From contig CAZJWJ010000036.1 of the NCBI GenBank assembly GCA_964549495.1, positions 1 to 43,376 of the forward strand: a DNA stretch of 43,376 nucleotides, written 5' to 3'. Within the stretch, counting starts at the first letter, position 1; each line of letters opens with the position of its first letter. The position numbers and the translations under genes were made by a program. This document shows, piece after piece, positions 16,081-31,000 of the stretch. The notes under the pieces are model-generated. The model was not told the DNA's origin and made no database searches. It worked only from the letters and a program-made list of their open reading frames with translations. This DNA is from JACKBJ01 sp964549495 (lineage in GTDB: Bacteria > Chloroflexota > Anaerolineae > Epilineales > Epilineaceae).

Positions 16081-16088
16081 GGGGGGGG
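16081..16088 (+). repeat. G8 homopolymer at the ribosome-binding site of the giant gene
   Basis: Eight consecutive G, five bases before ATG 16094, occupy the Shine-Dalgarno position. It is the longest mononucleotide run seen in the window. Slippage here would change the spacing or strength of the ribosome site. Confidence 0.7.
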
Positions 16089-16093
16089 TTGGC

Positions 16094-19000
16094 ATGCGCT
16101 CGAAGAATCGGGCTTGGTGTCGCTTGTGCACGGCCTTTGCGGCCGTGCGGTCGATGGCGGAAGGGCCGGCCGACGGGCCCATTGGCCGAGCGTGGCGCTC
16201 GGTGCAGCGGTCCGCGTCCTGGCATGCCCCGAAGTTCGCCTCGCGCCTCCCGCTGATCGTTCTCACCCTGATCTGGATCGGCTCGACAGCCGCCTCCAGC
16301 CCGTCCACGCTGCGGGCCATGCCCATCGACGAGGGCGGGCACTTTTTCGCGGACCGGGCGGAACGGGGACTCGTGCCCGATGCCCCGGATGCGCTGCTGA
16401 CCCTGGGCGGCACGATCTTTGCCGATCTGGACGACGACGGCGCGCACGAGCCCGGCGACGGCGAGACGGGCGTCGGGGCGGTCTTGCTGCGGCTCTATCG
16501 GGATGACGGATCCACCGCCGGGGAGCTGGATGCGGGCGACACCTTCTTGGACGAGGACAACAGCATCGGTGGCGGGGCCTACGCCTTCGATGGCCTGAGC
16601 GATGGCGACTACCTGGTGGCGGTGGCGCCGGTCAACTTCGGTTCCGGCGGCGCGTTGGAGGGCCAGGTCAGCAGCAGCGGCAACGATCCGGCGCCCGATC
16701 CGGACGATGACCAGCCAGGCGATGACAACGGCCTGGCGGTGGCCGGCTTCGGCGTGGCCTCGCGGGCCATCAGCCTGAGCATGGGCAGCGAGCCGACCGG
16801 CGACGGTGATGGGGACGCGGATACCAACCTCACGCTGGATTTCGGCTTCAGCTGCCGGCTCTGCCTGGGCGACCGCGTCTTCTTGGACCTGGACGAGGAC
16901 GGGCTCTTCGATGTCGGCACGGAGCCGGGTATCGAAGCCGTGACAATCCGGCTGTATCGCGATGCGAATGCCGATGGGCAGTTCTCCAGCGGCGACGTCT
17001 TCGTCGACAGCCTCGAGAGCGGTGCCGATGGCCAGTACCTGTTCTGTGACCTGAAGCCGGGCGACTACCTGGTGGTCCTCGACCCGGGCGAGCACCTGCC
17101 CGGTGGCGCCCTGGTCGGCCTGGTCAGCAGCCCCGGCAACGATCCGGCGCCCGACCCGGATGACGATGTCGACGACGACGACAACGGCGCGGCCATCGAT
17201 CCCGGCGGAGGATTGGTCGTCGCCAGCCAGGCGGTGACGCTGACCTGCTCGCTCGAGCCGGGCAAGCTGGTGGATGGGGACGACGAGGATGGCAACCGCA
17301 CGGTCGACCTGGGCCTGGTGCCGGCCGAGCCCGCGCTGAGCCTGAGCAAGACGGTCTACGCCGGGCATGACGGCGGCGCGAGCTGCGCCGGCGGCGAGCT
17401 GTTGACCGACTTCGCCGGATCTCCGATCACCTACTGCTTCGAGCTGACCAACGAGGGCGACACCTTCCTCGATGCCATCGAGATCGAGGACGCCAGCCTC
17501 GGAATCGACCTCGCGGACCTGAGCCCCGTGTCGGCTCCCAGCCTACCGCTGGCGCCGGGTGCTTCGGCCAGCTGGTTCTTCGAGACGACACTGGACGACG
17601 ACCTGCTCAACCTCGCGACGGCCCAGGCCAATCCCAGCGACTCGCAGGGCCTCGACCTGCCCGGCTTGGGGGATCCGAGCGACGAGGACGAGGCAGAGGT
17701 CGAGGTTCTCGAGCCGGGCACGCCGGCCATCGAGATCCGCAAGTCGGCCGATCCAAGCCGGGTCTATGCCGGCCAGCTGGTGACCTACACCTACCAGGTC
17801 GAGAACACCGGCCAGACGGTCTTGGCCGATGTCCAAGCCAGCGACGATCGCTGCAGCCCCTTGGTCTACGTCTCGGGTGACACCGGCGGTGACGGCCTCT
17901 TGGGCATCGGCGAGGTCTGGACCTATCGCTGCGCGGTCCCGCTCTGGCTGGACACCACCAATACCGCCGTAGCCAGCGGCCAGCCCAGCGACGAATCGGG
18001 CGACCCCATCCCCGGCCTGAATCCGGTCGAGGACGAGGACCAGGCCACGGTCGACGTCATCCACCCCGACATCGAACTGACCAAGAGCGCGCTGCCGACG
18101 CGCCTTCGGCCGGGCGAGTCGGTGACCTACAGCTTCTTCGTCCACAACCCGGGCGACGACCCCTTGACCGACCTGCAGCTGACCGACGACTTCTGCAGTC
18201 CCATCACCGGGCCGATCTCTGGCGATTCGGGCGTCGTCGGGCAGCTGGATCCGGGCGAGACCTGGCTCTTCCGCTGTACGACCCCGCTGAACGAGGACCG
18301 GCTGAACCGGGCGGAGGTCGAAGCCGAGGACAGCCTGGGCGGCAGCGTGGAGGACGCCGATGAGGTCTTCGTGGACGTCGTGGTGGCCGGCCTGCAGGTC
18401 GAGAAGTCGGCCGATGCCACCCGCGTCTACTCGGGCAGCCTGGTGACCTATACCTACCGGGCCGAGAACACGGGCCAGGATCCGCTGGAGGCGGTCGAGC
18501 TGGTCGACGACCGCTGCGCGCCCCTGGCCTTCGACGGCGGCGACACGGATGGCGACGGTGCCCTCGATCCGGGCGAGACCTGGACCTACACCTGCAGCCA
18601 GACGCTGACCGAGGACACGGTCAACACCGTCACCGGCGGCGCCGAGGATCCCTTGGGCAACCCGGTGACCGCCGACGAAGCGGTCGAGTCGGTGCGGGTG
18701 ATCCATCCGGCCATCGAGGTGGCCAAGTCGGGGAGCCCGGCGGTGATCGAGGCCGGCCAGGCCGTGGTCTACCAGTACCTGGTGACGAACCCGGGTGACG
18801 ATGCGCTGGCCGATGTGACGCTGACCGACGACACCTGCGGTCCGGTCAGCGGGCCCCAGGCCGGCGGGGATGCCGACGCGGACGGTTTGCTGGACCCGGG
18901 CGAGGTCTGGGCCTACGCCTGCGGCGCCAGCCCGGCGGTGGACACGACCAACACGGTCGTCGCTAGCGGAACGGACAGCCTGGGCGGCGGTGTCGAGGAC

Positions 19001-22000
19001 GAGGACACGGCCTTCGTCGACGTGGTCCGCGCCGAGATCCAGCTGGTCAAAGCGGCCAGCGCGAGCACGGTCTACCCGGGCACGACGGTCACCTACACCT
19101 TGGCGATCAGCAATCCGGGCGAGGTCGCCTTGGACGCCCTCGAGGTCTCGGACGATGCCTGCGGCCTGATCACCGGGCCCGATCCGAGCGGCGACCTCGA
19201 CGCGGACGGGCTGCTCGATCCGGGCGAGGTCTGGATCTACCAATGCAGCGCGATGCTGGTCGAGGACCGGGTCAATCAGGCCACGGTGACGGCCAATCCG
19301 GTCGACGAGGGCGGCGAGGACCTGCCCGCGCTGGTCGATGTCGTCGACGGCGACACGGCCGAGGTAGACGTGATTGATCCGGCCATCGAGCTGGTCAAGA
19401 TGGTCGATCCGGCGCAGGTGACGCCGGGCAACGCGGTGACATGGACCTTCGAGGTCGGCAACATCGGCGACGATCCGCTGTCGGACATCGAGCTGGTCGA
19501 TGACGGATGCAGCCCGCTGGTCGGGCCCGATCCTGCCGGCGATTTGGGCAGCGACGGCGTCCTTGATCCGGGCGAGACCTGGTCCTATCGCTGCGTGGAT
19601 GTGGTGAGCGAGGATCGCGTCAACCAGGCCGAGGTGACCGGGCAGGACAGCTTGGGCAACCCGGTGAGCGACGAGGATACGGCGCTGGTCGATGCGCAGG
19701 ACGTCGAGCTCTCGCTGGTCAAGACGGTCGAGCCGGCGGTGGTCTATGCCGGCCAGTTGGTGACCTACACCTACCGGGCCACCAACCTGGGCAGCGACCC
19801 GGCGGCCGAGCCCTCGGTCGTCGACGACCGCTGCGCCCTGATCGTCTTCGTCGGCGGGGATGACGATGCCGACGGGCTCCTGGATCCGGGCGAAGAATGG
19901 ATCTACCGCTGCCAGGCGACGGCATCGGCGGACGTCACGAACATTGCCACCCTCGAGGGCGAGGACCTGCCGGGTAGCCCCCTGACGCCGGACTCGGCCT
20001 CGGCCGAGCTGGACGTGATCGCGCCGGCCATCGCGGTCGACAAGTCGGCCGATCCGCTGGTGGTCGGCGTCGACGGCAGCGTGACCTACGACTACCGGCT
20101 GCGCAACCCGGGCGACGACCCGCTGGCCAATCCGAGCCTGAGCGACGACCGCTGCGCGCCCATCGTCGGGCCCAGCGGCGGCGACCTAGACGCCGACGGG
20201 CTCTTGGATCCGGGCGAGGTCTGGACCTATCAGTGCACGGCCGAGCTGGCGGCGGACACGACCAACACGGTCATCGCCAGCGGCGACGACTCGCTGGGCA
20301 ATCCGGTGACCGATGAGGACGAGGCCTTCGTCGACGTGGTGGCGCCCGCGCTTTCGCTGGTCAAGACGGTGGGCAGGGGCGGAGATTGTCCTGGCGACGA
20401 CATGCTGGCCGTCACCGCCGGCCAGGTCGTGAGCTACTGCTACGCGGTGACCAACACCGGCGACACCCCGCTCTCCGACTTGGTCGTAACCGACGACGTG
20501 CTGGGCGCAATCTGCGACATCCCCGGTCCTTTGGCCCCGGGCGAGACCGGGCAGTGCATCGCCACGGCCGAGATCGTTGCCGACGTGGTCAACACCGGGG
20601 CGGCCAGCGGCAATCCGACCGATGACCTGGGCCAGGATCTGCCGGGCATCCCCGAGCCGATCGCCGAGGACGGGGCCGAGGTCGACCTCGTCGCTCCCGG
20701 GCTGGTGGTCACCAAGACCGTCTACGCCGGCCATGATTCCGGCGTCAGCTGCCCCGGCGGCACGCTGGCCAGCGAGCTCGACGGCAGCCCGGTCACCTAT
20801 TGCTTCGCGCTGACCAATTCCGGCGATACGCATCTGGATGCCGTCACGCTGTTGGATGCCGACCTGGGTCTGAGCCAGGCGGAGATGATACCCTTGCCCG
20901 GGCCGAGCCTGCCCCTCGCGCCGGGCGACACCCTGCGCTGGTACCTCGAGGCCGAGATCGCCGGCGACCTGGTCAATCGGGTCGAGGCGCGGGCCAATCC
21001 CAGCGATGAGCAGGGCCAGGACCTTCCGGGGCTGGTCGATCCCAGCGACGAGGACGAAGCCGAGGTCGAGGCCCTGGAGCCGGGCACACCGGAGGTGGTC
21101 CTGGACAAAGAGGCCAGCCCGAGCCTTGTCTACCCGGGCGGTACGGCCACTTACACCTACACGGTCAGCAACCCGGGCGCCACGCTCCTGTCGTCGGTCT
21201 CCGTCAGCGACGACCGCTGCGCGCCGGTGCTCGGTCCGGATCCGGCCGGCGATGCCAACGCCAACGGCCTGCTCGATCCCGGCGAGGTCTGGACCTACAC
21301 CTGTAGCCAGCCCCTATCGGTGGACACCACCAACACGGCCAGCGTCAGCGCCATCCCGGTCGACGAGGCCGGCAACCCCATCCCGGGCTTGCCGCCGGTC
21401 TCCGGTGGCGACGAGGAGACGGTCGAGGTCATCCACCCGGACATCGAGCTGGAGAAGGAAGCCATTCCCGATCAGGCCTTGCCCGGCCAGCCGGTGCGCT
21501 TCGTCTTCGTCGTCGAGAACCCCGGTGACGATCCGCTGTCCGACATCGAGCTGATCGACGATGCCTGCAGCCCGGTCCTGGGGCCGCAGGCCGGCGGGGA
21601 TGCCGACGGCGATGGCCTGCTCGACCCGGGCGAGGTCTGGGTATACGAATGCACGACCACCCCGTCGGCCGATACCCTCAACCGGGCGATCGTGCGCGGC
21701 GAGGACCGCTTGGGCGGCACGGTGGAGGACGAGGACGAGGCCTTCGTCGACCTGATCGTCGTCGGCTTGGAGCTGGAGAAGTCGGCGGACGCCACGCGGG
21801 TCTACTCCGGCAGCCTGGTCACCTACACCTACACGCTCCAGAACAGCGGCAGCGAGCCGGCCAACGCGGTGCAGGTCGGCGACGATCGCTGCGCGCCGGT
21901 CAACGGCCCGGATCCGGCCGGCGACGTCGACACCGACGGCTTGCTCGATCCGGGCGAGACCTGGGTCTACACCTGCTCTCAGGTGCTGGCCGAGGACACG

Positions 22001-25000
22001 ACCAACCTGGCCACGGCCGAGGGCGAGGACCCGCTGGGCAACCCGGTGACGCCGGATCAGGCCACCGAGACGGTCGAGGTCATCCAGCCGGCCATCCGGG
22101 TCCAGAAGTCGGCCAGCCCGCAGGCGGTCCTGGCCGGCGGCTCCGTGACCTACCAGTACCAGGTCGACAACCCCGGCGACGATCCGATCTCGGACCTCAC
22201 GCTGGTCGATGATACCTGCGGTCCCATCGCCGGCCTGCAGGCCGGCGGCGATGCCGATGGCGATGGCCTGCTCGACCCGGGCGAGGTCTGGCTCTACAGC
22301 TGCTCGGCCAATGTGGCCGTCGACACCCTCAACACCGTCGTCGTCAGCGGACTGGACAGCCTGGGCGGCAGCGTCGAGGACGAGGATACGGCCTTTGTCG
22401 AGATCGTCGCGCCCTCGATCGAGCTGGTCAAGCAGGCCAGCGCGCCCCAGGTCTACGCCGGCCAGCCGGTCACCTTCACCATCGAAGCGCGCAACACGGG
22501 CGATGTCTCCCTGGACCCGGTGGCCATCACCGACGACCGCTGTAGCCCCTTGAGCGGGCCCGACCCGGCCGGCGATCTGGACGCCGACGGCTTGCTCGAT
22601 CCGGGCGAGACCTGGGTCTACAGCTGCAGCCAGATCCTGGACGAAGACCAGCTCAACACCGCCAGCGCCACCTTCAACCCGGTCGACGAGAATGGTGTCG
22701 ACTTGCCGGGCCTACCCGACGTGGGCGACGTCGACCAAGCAGAGGTCGACACCATCGATCCCTCGGTGCAGCTGGTCAAGACGGCCGACCCGCCGTCCAT
22801 CGCGCCGGGCGATACGGTCGACTACCGCTTCGAGCTGAGCAATACCGGCGATGATCCACTCTCGAGCGTCTTCGTCGACGACCCGGGCTGCAGCCCCATC
22901 CTCGGGCCGGACCCGGCCGGGGACGTCAACACCAACGGCCTGCTCGATCCGGGCGAGACCTGGGTCTACACCTGCAGCGTGGTCCGGGACGTCGATGTGC
23001 TCAACCGGGCCGCGGGCGGCGGCGAGGACAGCCTGGGCAACCCAGTCACCGACGAGGGCGTGGCCTTCGTCGATGCCTTGGATATCGATCTGACGCTGGA
23101 CAAGTCCGTCGACCGGCCGATCATCGATCCCGGGCAGGCGGTTACCTACACCTATCTGGCCGGCAACATCGGCAGCGATCCGGCCCAGCAGGTGTTGATC
23201 ACCGACGACCGCTGCGCGCCGGTGCTCGGCCCAGAGCCCGGCGGCGACATCAACAGCAACGGCCTGCTCGATCCGGGCGAGACCTGGGTCTACTCCTGCA
23301 CGGCGGTCCTGACCGAGGACACGGTCAACCTGGCCACGCTGACCGGCGAGGATTCCCTGGGCAATCCCCAGGAACCGGACAGCGACCTGGCCGCGGTGGA
23401 CGTCATCCGGCCCGCCATCCAGGTGCTCAAGACGGCCGATCCGGAGGTCATCCTGGCCGGCGGCTTGGTCGACTACCGCTTCGAAGTGCGCAACCCGGGC
23501 GACGATCCCCTGAGCGACGTCAGCCTGAGCGACGATCGCTGCGCGCCGCTGAGCGGTCCGGAGCCGGGTGGCGACGCCAATGGCAACGGCCTGCTCGATC
23601 CGGGCGAGACCTGGGTCTACACCTGCAGCCGAACGGTGAACGCCGACACGCTCAACCAGGTCACCGCCAGCGGCCGCGACAGCCTGGACCGGCCGGTCGA
23701 GGACCGGGACGAGGCATTCGTCGACGTGGTCGCGCCGGCCCTGAGCCTGCGCAAGACCGTCTCCACCGGCGGCAGCTGCCCGGGCCAGGATGCGCTGCTG
23801 GTCATCGAGGGCAGCGTGGTCCTGTACTGCTACCAGGTGACCAACAACGGCGACACCTTCGTCTCCGACATCGTGGTGGTCGACGACGTGTTGGGCCCGA
23901 TCTGCGCCATCCCGGGCCCCCTCGCGCCGGGCGCGAGCCAGACCTGCAGCCAGACCGCGACCATCGACGCGCCGGTGACCAACGTCGGCAGCGTCCGCGG
24001 CCAGCCGGTCGATCCGACCGGCGATCCCTTGCCGGGCGTCCCCGAGGCCGAAGGTGGCGACGCGGCCGAGGTGGGCCTGGCCGATCCTTCGGTGTCGATC
24101 GAGAAGACGGTCTACGCCGGCCACGATGCCGGCGCCGGCTGTCCGGGCAGCGAGCTGATCCTGGGCAGCTTCGACCAGGCCGTCACCTGGTGCTTTGCGG
24201 TGACCAACACCGGCGACACCTACCTGAGCAATATCCAGATCCTGGACCTCGATCTGGGCGTCGCGACGGCCCAGCTGACGCTCGGCTCGGGCAGCCTGCC
24301 CCTGGCACCCGGTGCCACGGCGCTGTGGTACTACGAGGGCAGCATCCAGCAGGATCGGGTCAACCGCGCCGAGGTGGAGGCCGATCCCAGCGATCCCTCG
24401 GGGGTCGATTTGCCCGGCCTGCCGCTGGTGACCGACGAGGACACGGCGGCGATCGAGCGCCGGCTCTGCCTGGGCGATCGGATCTTCTACGACCTGGACG
24501 ACGACGGTCGCTTCGAGCCAGCGGACGGCGAGATCGGCCTCAACGACGTGCTCTTGAACCTCTACCGCGACGATGGCAGCACGCCGGGCCAGCTGGATGC
24601 GGCCGATAGCCTGCTGGGCAGCGTGCTGACGGCCGGCGGCGGCGTCTACGAGTTCTGCCTGCTGGCGGAGGGCGACTACATCGTCCAGGTCGATCCGAGC
24701 AACTTCGACCCGGGCGGCGCCTTGCCGCTGGGGGTCAGCAGCAGCGGGCCGGCCGGCGATCCGAACGACGACGAGGACCATGTCGATGACGGCGAGCCGG
24801 ACGCGCTGGGCGGCGTGTCCAGCCGCGCCATCCGCCTGGAGATCGGCAGCGAGCCGGTGAGCGAGGACGGCAACCCGGACAGCAACCGGACCCTCGACTT
24901 CGGCTTCATCGGCAGCGGCAGCATCGGCGACACGGTCTGGCTGGATGCCGACGGCAACGGCCAGCCCGATCCCGGCGAGGGGATCCCCGACGTGCTGGTG

Positions 25001-28000
25001 CGGCTGCAGGCCACCATCAACGGCCAGCCGATGGTCTATACCACGCGCACGGATGCCGACGGCAACTATCGCTTCGACAACCTCTTCGGTGGCGACTACC
25101 GGGTGACCGTGGTGGTCGGAACGCTGCCCTTCGGCCTGGCGCCGATCTACGACATGGACGGGGTGCAGACGCCCAACACCGCCCTGGTCAGCCTGCTCTC
25201 GGGCGAGGTGATCCTGCTGGCCGACTTCGGCTACCAGGCCTCGCTGGCGGCCGGTAGCGCGCGGGCGAAGCTCTTCTACCAGCCCGGCGACGGCGAGGAC
25301 CTCTACGTCAACCAGCGCGGCGCGGCCGATCTGCCGACCCTGCGGCTCTACGGCCAGACCGCGGTCTGCGATCCGTTGACGCCCGGCCAGGGCAACCTGC
25401 CGGTGACGGCCGGCTCGAACTTGGCCATGGACGCCGCAACGCTCTTGGTGCCCGAGGATCCGCCCTATAGCGATCCCGAGGGCCCCTTCAGCCCGCTCTC
25501 GGATCAGTCCCCGGAGGCCGACTACGTCACCTGGAACCCGGCGTGGATCTCGGAGCGGCTGGGCGACCCGGCCTTGATGGACGATTGGGCCTGCGCCGGT
25601 GGCCTGGACGAGGTCAGCGCGGGCAGCAACATCCGGGCCGGCGGGGTGAACGCCAGCCAGAAGGTCTGGCTGCGGACCTGGTACGAGCCGACCCACCTGG
25701 ACAAGGACTTGAATGCCGACAGCTGCCTGACCGACCTGGCCGGCGCGCCGGGCGGCGGGCCCGACGGCATTCCCGATGCGCCGATGAACCCGACGCCGAC
25801 CAGCATCGACGAGTGGTACCCGGCCATCTTAACCGAATTGACCTACATGCTGGTCGAGAACACGCCCTTGCCCCAGGCCGATCCCGCGCCGGCCCAGCTG
25901 CACCGCTCGGCGCCGCGGCCGACCTGCGGCGCGCCGGGGGCGGGCACGCGCATCGTCTTCCCGGCCGGCACCGAGCTGGCCGAGACGCTGGACGGCGGGC
26001 CGGCCACGGGCCAGGGCCTGACCAGCCTGGACGTCGACTTCGACGGCCAGAACGACATGATCACCGTGGCCGACGAAGAGACCCTGCCGGCGGCCATCGG
26101 CGGTACGGTGCTCGACTTCGACGGTGACGGGACGCAGGACCCCTTGGACGGGGACCGGGGACCGGGCGCAGGCGCCCTTTCCTGCGACGAGTTGGCGGTA
26201 TTGCACACCGACGCGCTGCGCTTCGGTTTGGGCGAGACGGTGCAGTTCCTCGACCACTTCCTGCGCCTGGAGGCGGTGACCGGATCGGGCGCGCTGCTCG
26301 AGATCGTCTACAACGGCGACCTGCAGACGCGGCCCTTCAATCCCATCCTGTTGGGCAACGGGGCCACCGCCCTGGCCGGCGACATCGGGCCGGCCCAGAT
26401 CATCCCGCCCGGCGGCAGCAACCTGGGCCAGGTGCCGGTCGGCCCCTGGTTCGTGCACCTGGTCGATTCCGATCCGGACAGCGACACGGCCATCGTCGTA
26501 CTGGGCCGCGGCCTGGGCGCACCCTGCGCCTCGATGGAGGACGGCCCCAACCAGGCCAACCTGCAGCCCGGATCGCCCTACTTCCTCAAGCGCTTCTACG
26601 TCGACGGCCACGAGTACAACCTGACGGCCATCATGACCTGCGAGACGGGCGGCCTGCAGTACCTCAGCCTGCGCGCGCCCTTGCCCAAGGTGCCGGTGAC
26701 CATCGAGCAGCATTCGGTGCGCCTGCAGGCCTATGGCCCGCAGAACCGCCTGGTCTTGCCGCCGCCCTTCAACCACGAGCACACGATCCTGGAGGACGTG
26801 GCCCAGCCCGAGGACTTCGGCGCCTGCCCCATCCTGCCGCCCGCCGGCCAGAGCGTCGATCGGCCGGATATCCTCTACTTCGGTGGTCCCATCGGTCCCG
26901 TACCGCCGGTCCTCTCCGACGCCGACGCCTTGCCCTACACCGGCCGAAATCCGAGCGTACCGGTCGGGCCCTACACCGATACCCTGGCCAGCAGCTGGTT
27001 CTACCTGCTGGAGGACGTCAACCCGGGTCTCTCCGGTCAGCTGCGCGAGAAGTACGGCGCGACCAACACCAGCGCGCTCGAATGCCCACCGCCGGCCGGC
27101 GTGCCGGATGCCTTCTTCTACAACGAGCAGATCCTCTCGGCGCCCAACCACTTCACCGAGTTCCACCTGCCGCAGCTGCCGGATCCGAGCGATCCGGGCT
27201 CCGGGCGGGTCCTCTGCGATGCCGACAGCTACTCGGTCACCTCGAACCTGATCGATCCGAACGCACGGCTGCGGCGCTGGCGCATGCCCGATGCCGGCGT
27301 GCCGGCCCAGGTGCCGCCCCTGCCGCCGGATCTAATCGCCGACTACCCGGGCTTCGATCCGGACAGCGGCCAGTACGGCGCGCCGCGCCGGGCCAGCTTC
27401 GAGTTCGATCCCGACCAGCCGGAGAAGTTGGTGGCCGACGAGGCGGGCATCCGCCTCTATGGCGGCTTCGAGGACTGCCCGACGGTCGACTGCCAGGACG
27501 CCGGCTCGCGGCCCTCGATCCTGGCCGGCGCGGGAGACGTGACCGCCCTGACCGACCCGCTCAGCGGCGCGCCGGTAGAGGTGCTGCCCTACACCGATCC
27601 CTTCGCGCCCTTCAACCCCCAGCATCCCGACGCGCCGCGCTCGGATTCGCTGACCTTCAACCCGGCCTTCCTCAGCGAGTTCCAGCATTCGGGCGAGGAT
27701 CTGGCCGGCCTCTACGCCCAGATCGCCAACAACGGCCAGAACGCGCTGCAGAAGGTCTACCAGCGCATGTGGTATCAGCCGGACTACATCAGCAAGCTGC
27801 GCTTCGCAGGCGATTGCCAGCGTGACATCGTCTTCCCGGCCCTGGTGCAGGAGTACAGCTTCCTGCCCCTGGATACCACGCTCAATCCCCTGGCCATGCG
27901 GCCCGGCAGCAGCCGCTTGGCCTTCCCGATGGCCACCCGTGCCGAGGAGCTGCCCCAGCCGGGCTCGAGCCCGCCGGGCAGTGACTTCGGCTACGGGCTG

Positions 28001-31000
28001 ACCACCTTCGACGCCGATTTCGACGGCAGGGCGGAGGCGGTCGACCTGCACACCGAGGCCAGCATCAACGCCCGCCTGGACGCCATCTGGCAGGCGGTGC
28101 GGCCGTCCCTTCCCGGCTTCCCGCCGCCGCCGGTTCCCGGTCCGATCCTGGACTTCGACGGCGACGGCAGCGGCGACGACGACTTGGACGAGGACTGCAT
28201 CGCGCTCAACGGCAACGAGATGCTGGTGCTCTCGCTCTCGGGCATGGTGCTGGACGTGGACGCCGGCACGCCGAGCATCGGCCGCGACCTGATGTTCCTG
28301 GACCACATGGTCCGCTTGAGCAACGTGACCGCCGGCAGCAATCCGCGGGCCCAGCTGGAGATCCGATACACCGGCGGTGACATCTCGGCCGCGCGGCCGC
28401 AGCTGGTGGCCGGCGGATTGGTCTCGCTGAACATCGGCGATGCGCTGGTGGCCGACCACCTGGGCGGTGGCCTGCGCCGGCTGCAGCCGGGCGAGGACAA
28501 CCTGGGCGACGTGGACGGGGCCTGGTTCCTATTCGTCGAGGATCTGGATCCGGTCGATGATCTGGTGGTCTTGACCGTCGGTCGCGCGCTGGGCGCCTCG
28601 CATTCGGCCATCGACGACGGCCTGGGCGGCCACGACCTGGTGCCGGGTGACCCCTGGTACCTCAAGCGCTTCTACGTCGACGGCCACGAGTACAACGTGG
28701 TGGCCCTGATGACCCGGACCGCCGCCGGCGGCGATCCGCTGGACCCGGCCGAGTGCAATGGCGACCTGGCCTTCCTGACCCTGCGCACGCCGGTGCCCAA
28801 GGGCCGTCTGACCGGCCCGGCCTTCAATAGTCAGGACTCGCTCTTCCAGCAGGGCTACTTCCTCGACGGCCTGCCGGCCGACATGTCGGTCCTGCCGCCC
28901 TTCAACGTCGACCACACGATCGCGGTCGACATCGAACGCATCGCGCCGGCCGACTTCGACGATCCCGACGGCTTCGTGCAGTGCACCGGCCCGATCCGGC
29001 CGGCCGGCCCGCTGGTCCAGACCATCCGGGCCGAGGAGATCGAGCCGCGCCGCGCCACCGAACTGCGCGAGACCTACAGCATCTCCGGCACGCTGGGCAC
29101 GACGCCTGCTTGGGAGACCCATCAGGCCATCGCGGCCGCGCCGGGCTTCACCGAGATCGCCCTGCCCGAAGACCAGACCTACCTGCTGACCATGCAGTGG
29201 CGCTCGCGCGACATGCGGCTGAGCTTCTACGGATGCACCCGCCTGGAGGCCGGGCCCTACGACGAGGACAACCCGCCGCCGCTGTCGCAGGCCGACCTCC
29301 AGGCCGCCGCCGACTGCTGGCGCAGCGGCATCGTGCCTGCGGACGAGGACCGGCCGGCCCCCTACGTCGGGCCTCGCCTGGGCGGCGACTACGGTGACTT
29401 GCCCGCGCCGGGCGATCCGGCCCCGCCGCCGCCTCCGCCGCCCTCGCCGCCGATCGCCGGTGCCGATCTGCGCCTGGAGAAGCGCGCGCTGACGCAGACG
29501 CCGGTGGCCGGCACCCAGTTCGCCTACCTGATCGAGGTCTTCAACGACGGGCCCGGCGAGGCCGGAGCGTTCGTCGTCACCGACGAATTGCCGGCCGGCC
29601 TGAGCTACGCCAGCGACACCACCGGCGGCGCCTGCAGCCTGGTCGCCAGCGCGCCCGACCACCTCGAATGCAGCTTCGACGGGCTGACCGCCGGCGATAG
29701 CCTGCTCTTTGCCATCCTGTCCTTCGTCGACCCGGGCGTCCTACCCGGCACCCCGGTGGTCAACACGGCCTCGGTCGAGCTGGCCGGCAGCAGCCTGCTG
29801 GCCATCTTGCCGAGCCTGCCCGCGGTGAATGTCGCGGACGGTGGTCGAGACGTCAGGTCCACCCTCACGAGCTCCAGCGACCATGTCGCCGACCGCCCCT
29901 GGCTCGACGGCGACCCGAATCCGGTCAACAACGTCGACAGCGCGACCGTCTTCGTCGTGGCCGAGGCCGATCTGGGCCTCTCCAGCCTGGCCACGGCACC
30001 GGATCCGGTGGTGGCCGGCGAGGTCTTCACCAGCAGCTTCCGCATCGGCAACGCCGGGCCATCCGACGCGCCGGCTTGGCGCCTGCGGCTCGAGACGCCG
30101 GCCGGCACGCGCTATGCCGGCAGCCGGGGCGCCGTCTGCGGTGGCCTGCCGCTGGGCGGTCAGGGCTGGCTGACCTGCGAGGGTGCGGGCTTGCCGCTGG
30201 GCGGCGAGCTGGTGGTCGACATCGCCTTGCGCGTCGATCCCGACCTCGCATCGGGCACACAGCTGCGCCCGACGCCCCGCCTGAGCCTGGTCGGCGGTCG
30301 CGATCCCGATGCCGGCGATGCTCTGGCCAGCGGCGAGGCGAGCAGCATCGCCGAGGTCGATCTGTCGATCGCGCGATCCGGACCGACGACCTTGCGGCCG
30401 GGCCAGCGCTTCGATTGGACCTACACGATCCACAATGATGGGCCTTCCGACGCGCGCGGCCTGCGCTTGATCGAGACCTTGCCGCCCGCGCTGCGCGTGG
30501 CCGGCGAGCTTCCGTCCGGCTGCGACCTCTCCGCCGAGGGAATCATCCGCTGTGACCGCGACCGGCTGGCGGCCGGCGCCAGCTGGACCTTCCGGCTGGG
30601 CCTGGTGCTGGATCCCTTGGCCGGCGAGGCGGACTTGGTTGGCGCGAGGACCGAGCTCTCGTCCGAGACGACCGAGCGCGTGCCGGCCGACAACGTCTTG
30701 CCGGTCGTCGAGCTCGTCCTGATTCCCGAAGCCGACCGTGTCCTGCAGCTGACCGCTCTGGGCAAGGCGGCCGCCGGCGGCCAGCTGGACTGGCAGGTCC
30801 AGGTGGCCAACGCCGGACCGAGCGCTGCCATCGCGCCGCGGGTAACGCTGAGCTTGCCCGATGGCTTGCGGCTGGTCGATGGGGTCGGGGATTGTCGGGC
30901 GATCGCGGGCAGCTCGAGCGATGTCGAATGCCTGCTGGACGACCTCACCGCCGGCGCGGTCGCGACGCGCGCGCTGCGCACGCGGGTCGACGCCGACCTG

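Noticed and set aside
22712..25696. A 994-codon minus-strand open frame opposite the giant surface gene
   Set aside because: Antisense shadow of repetitive GC-rich coding DNA; no domain recognised, no start signals.
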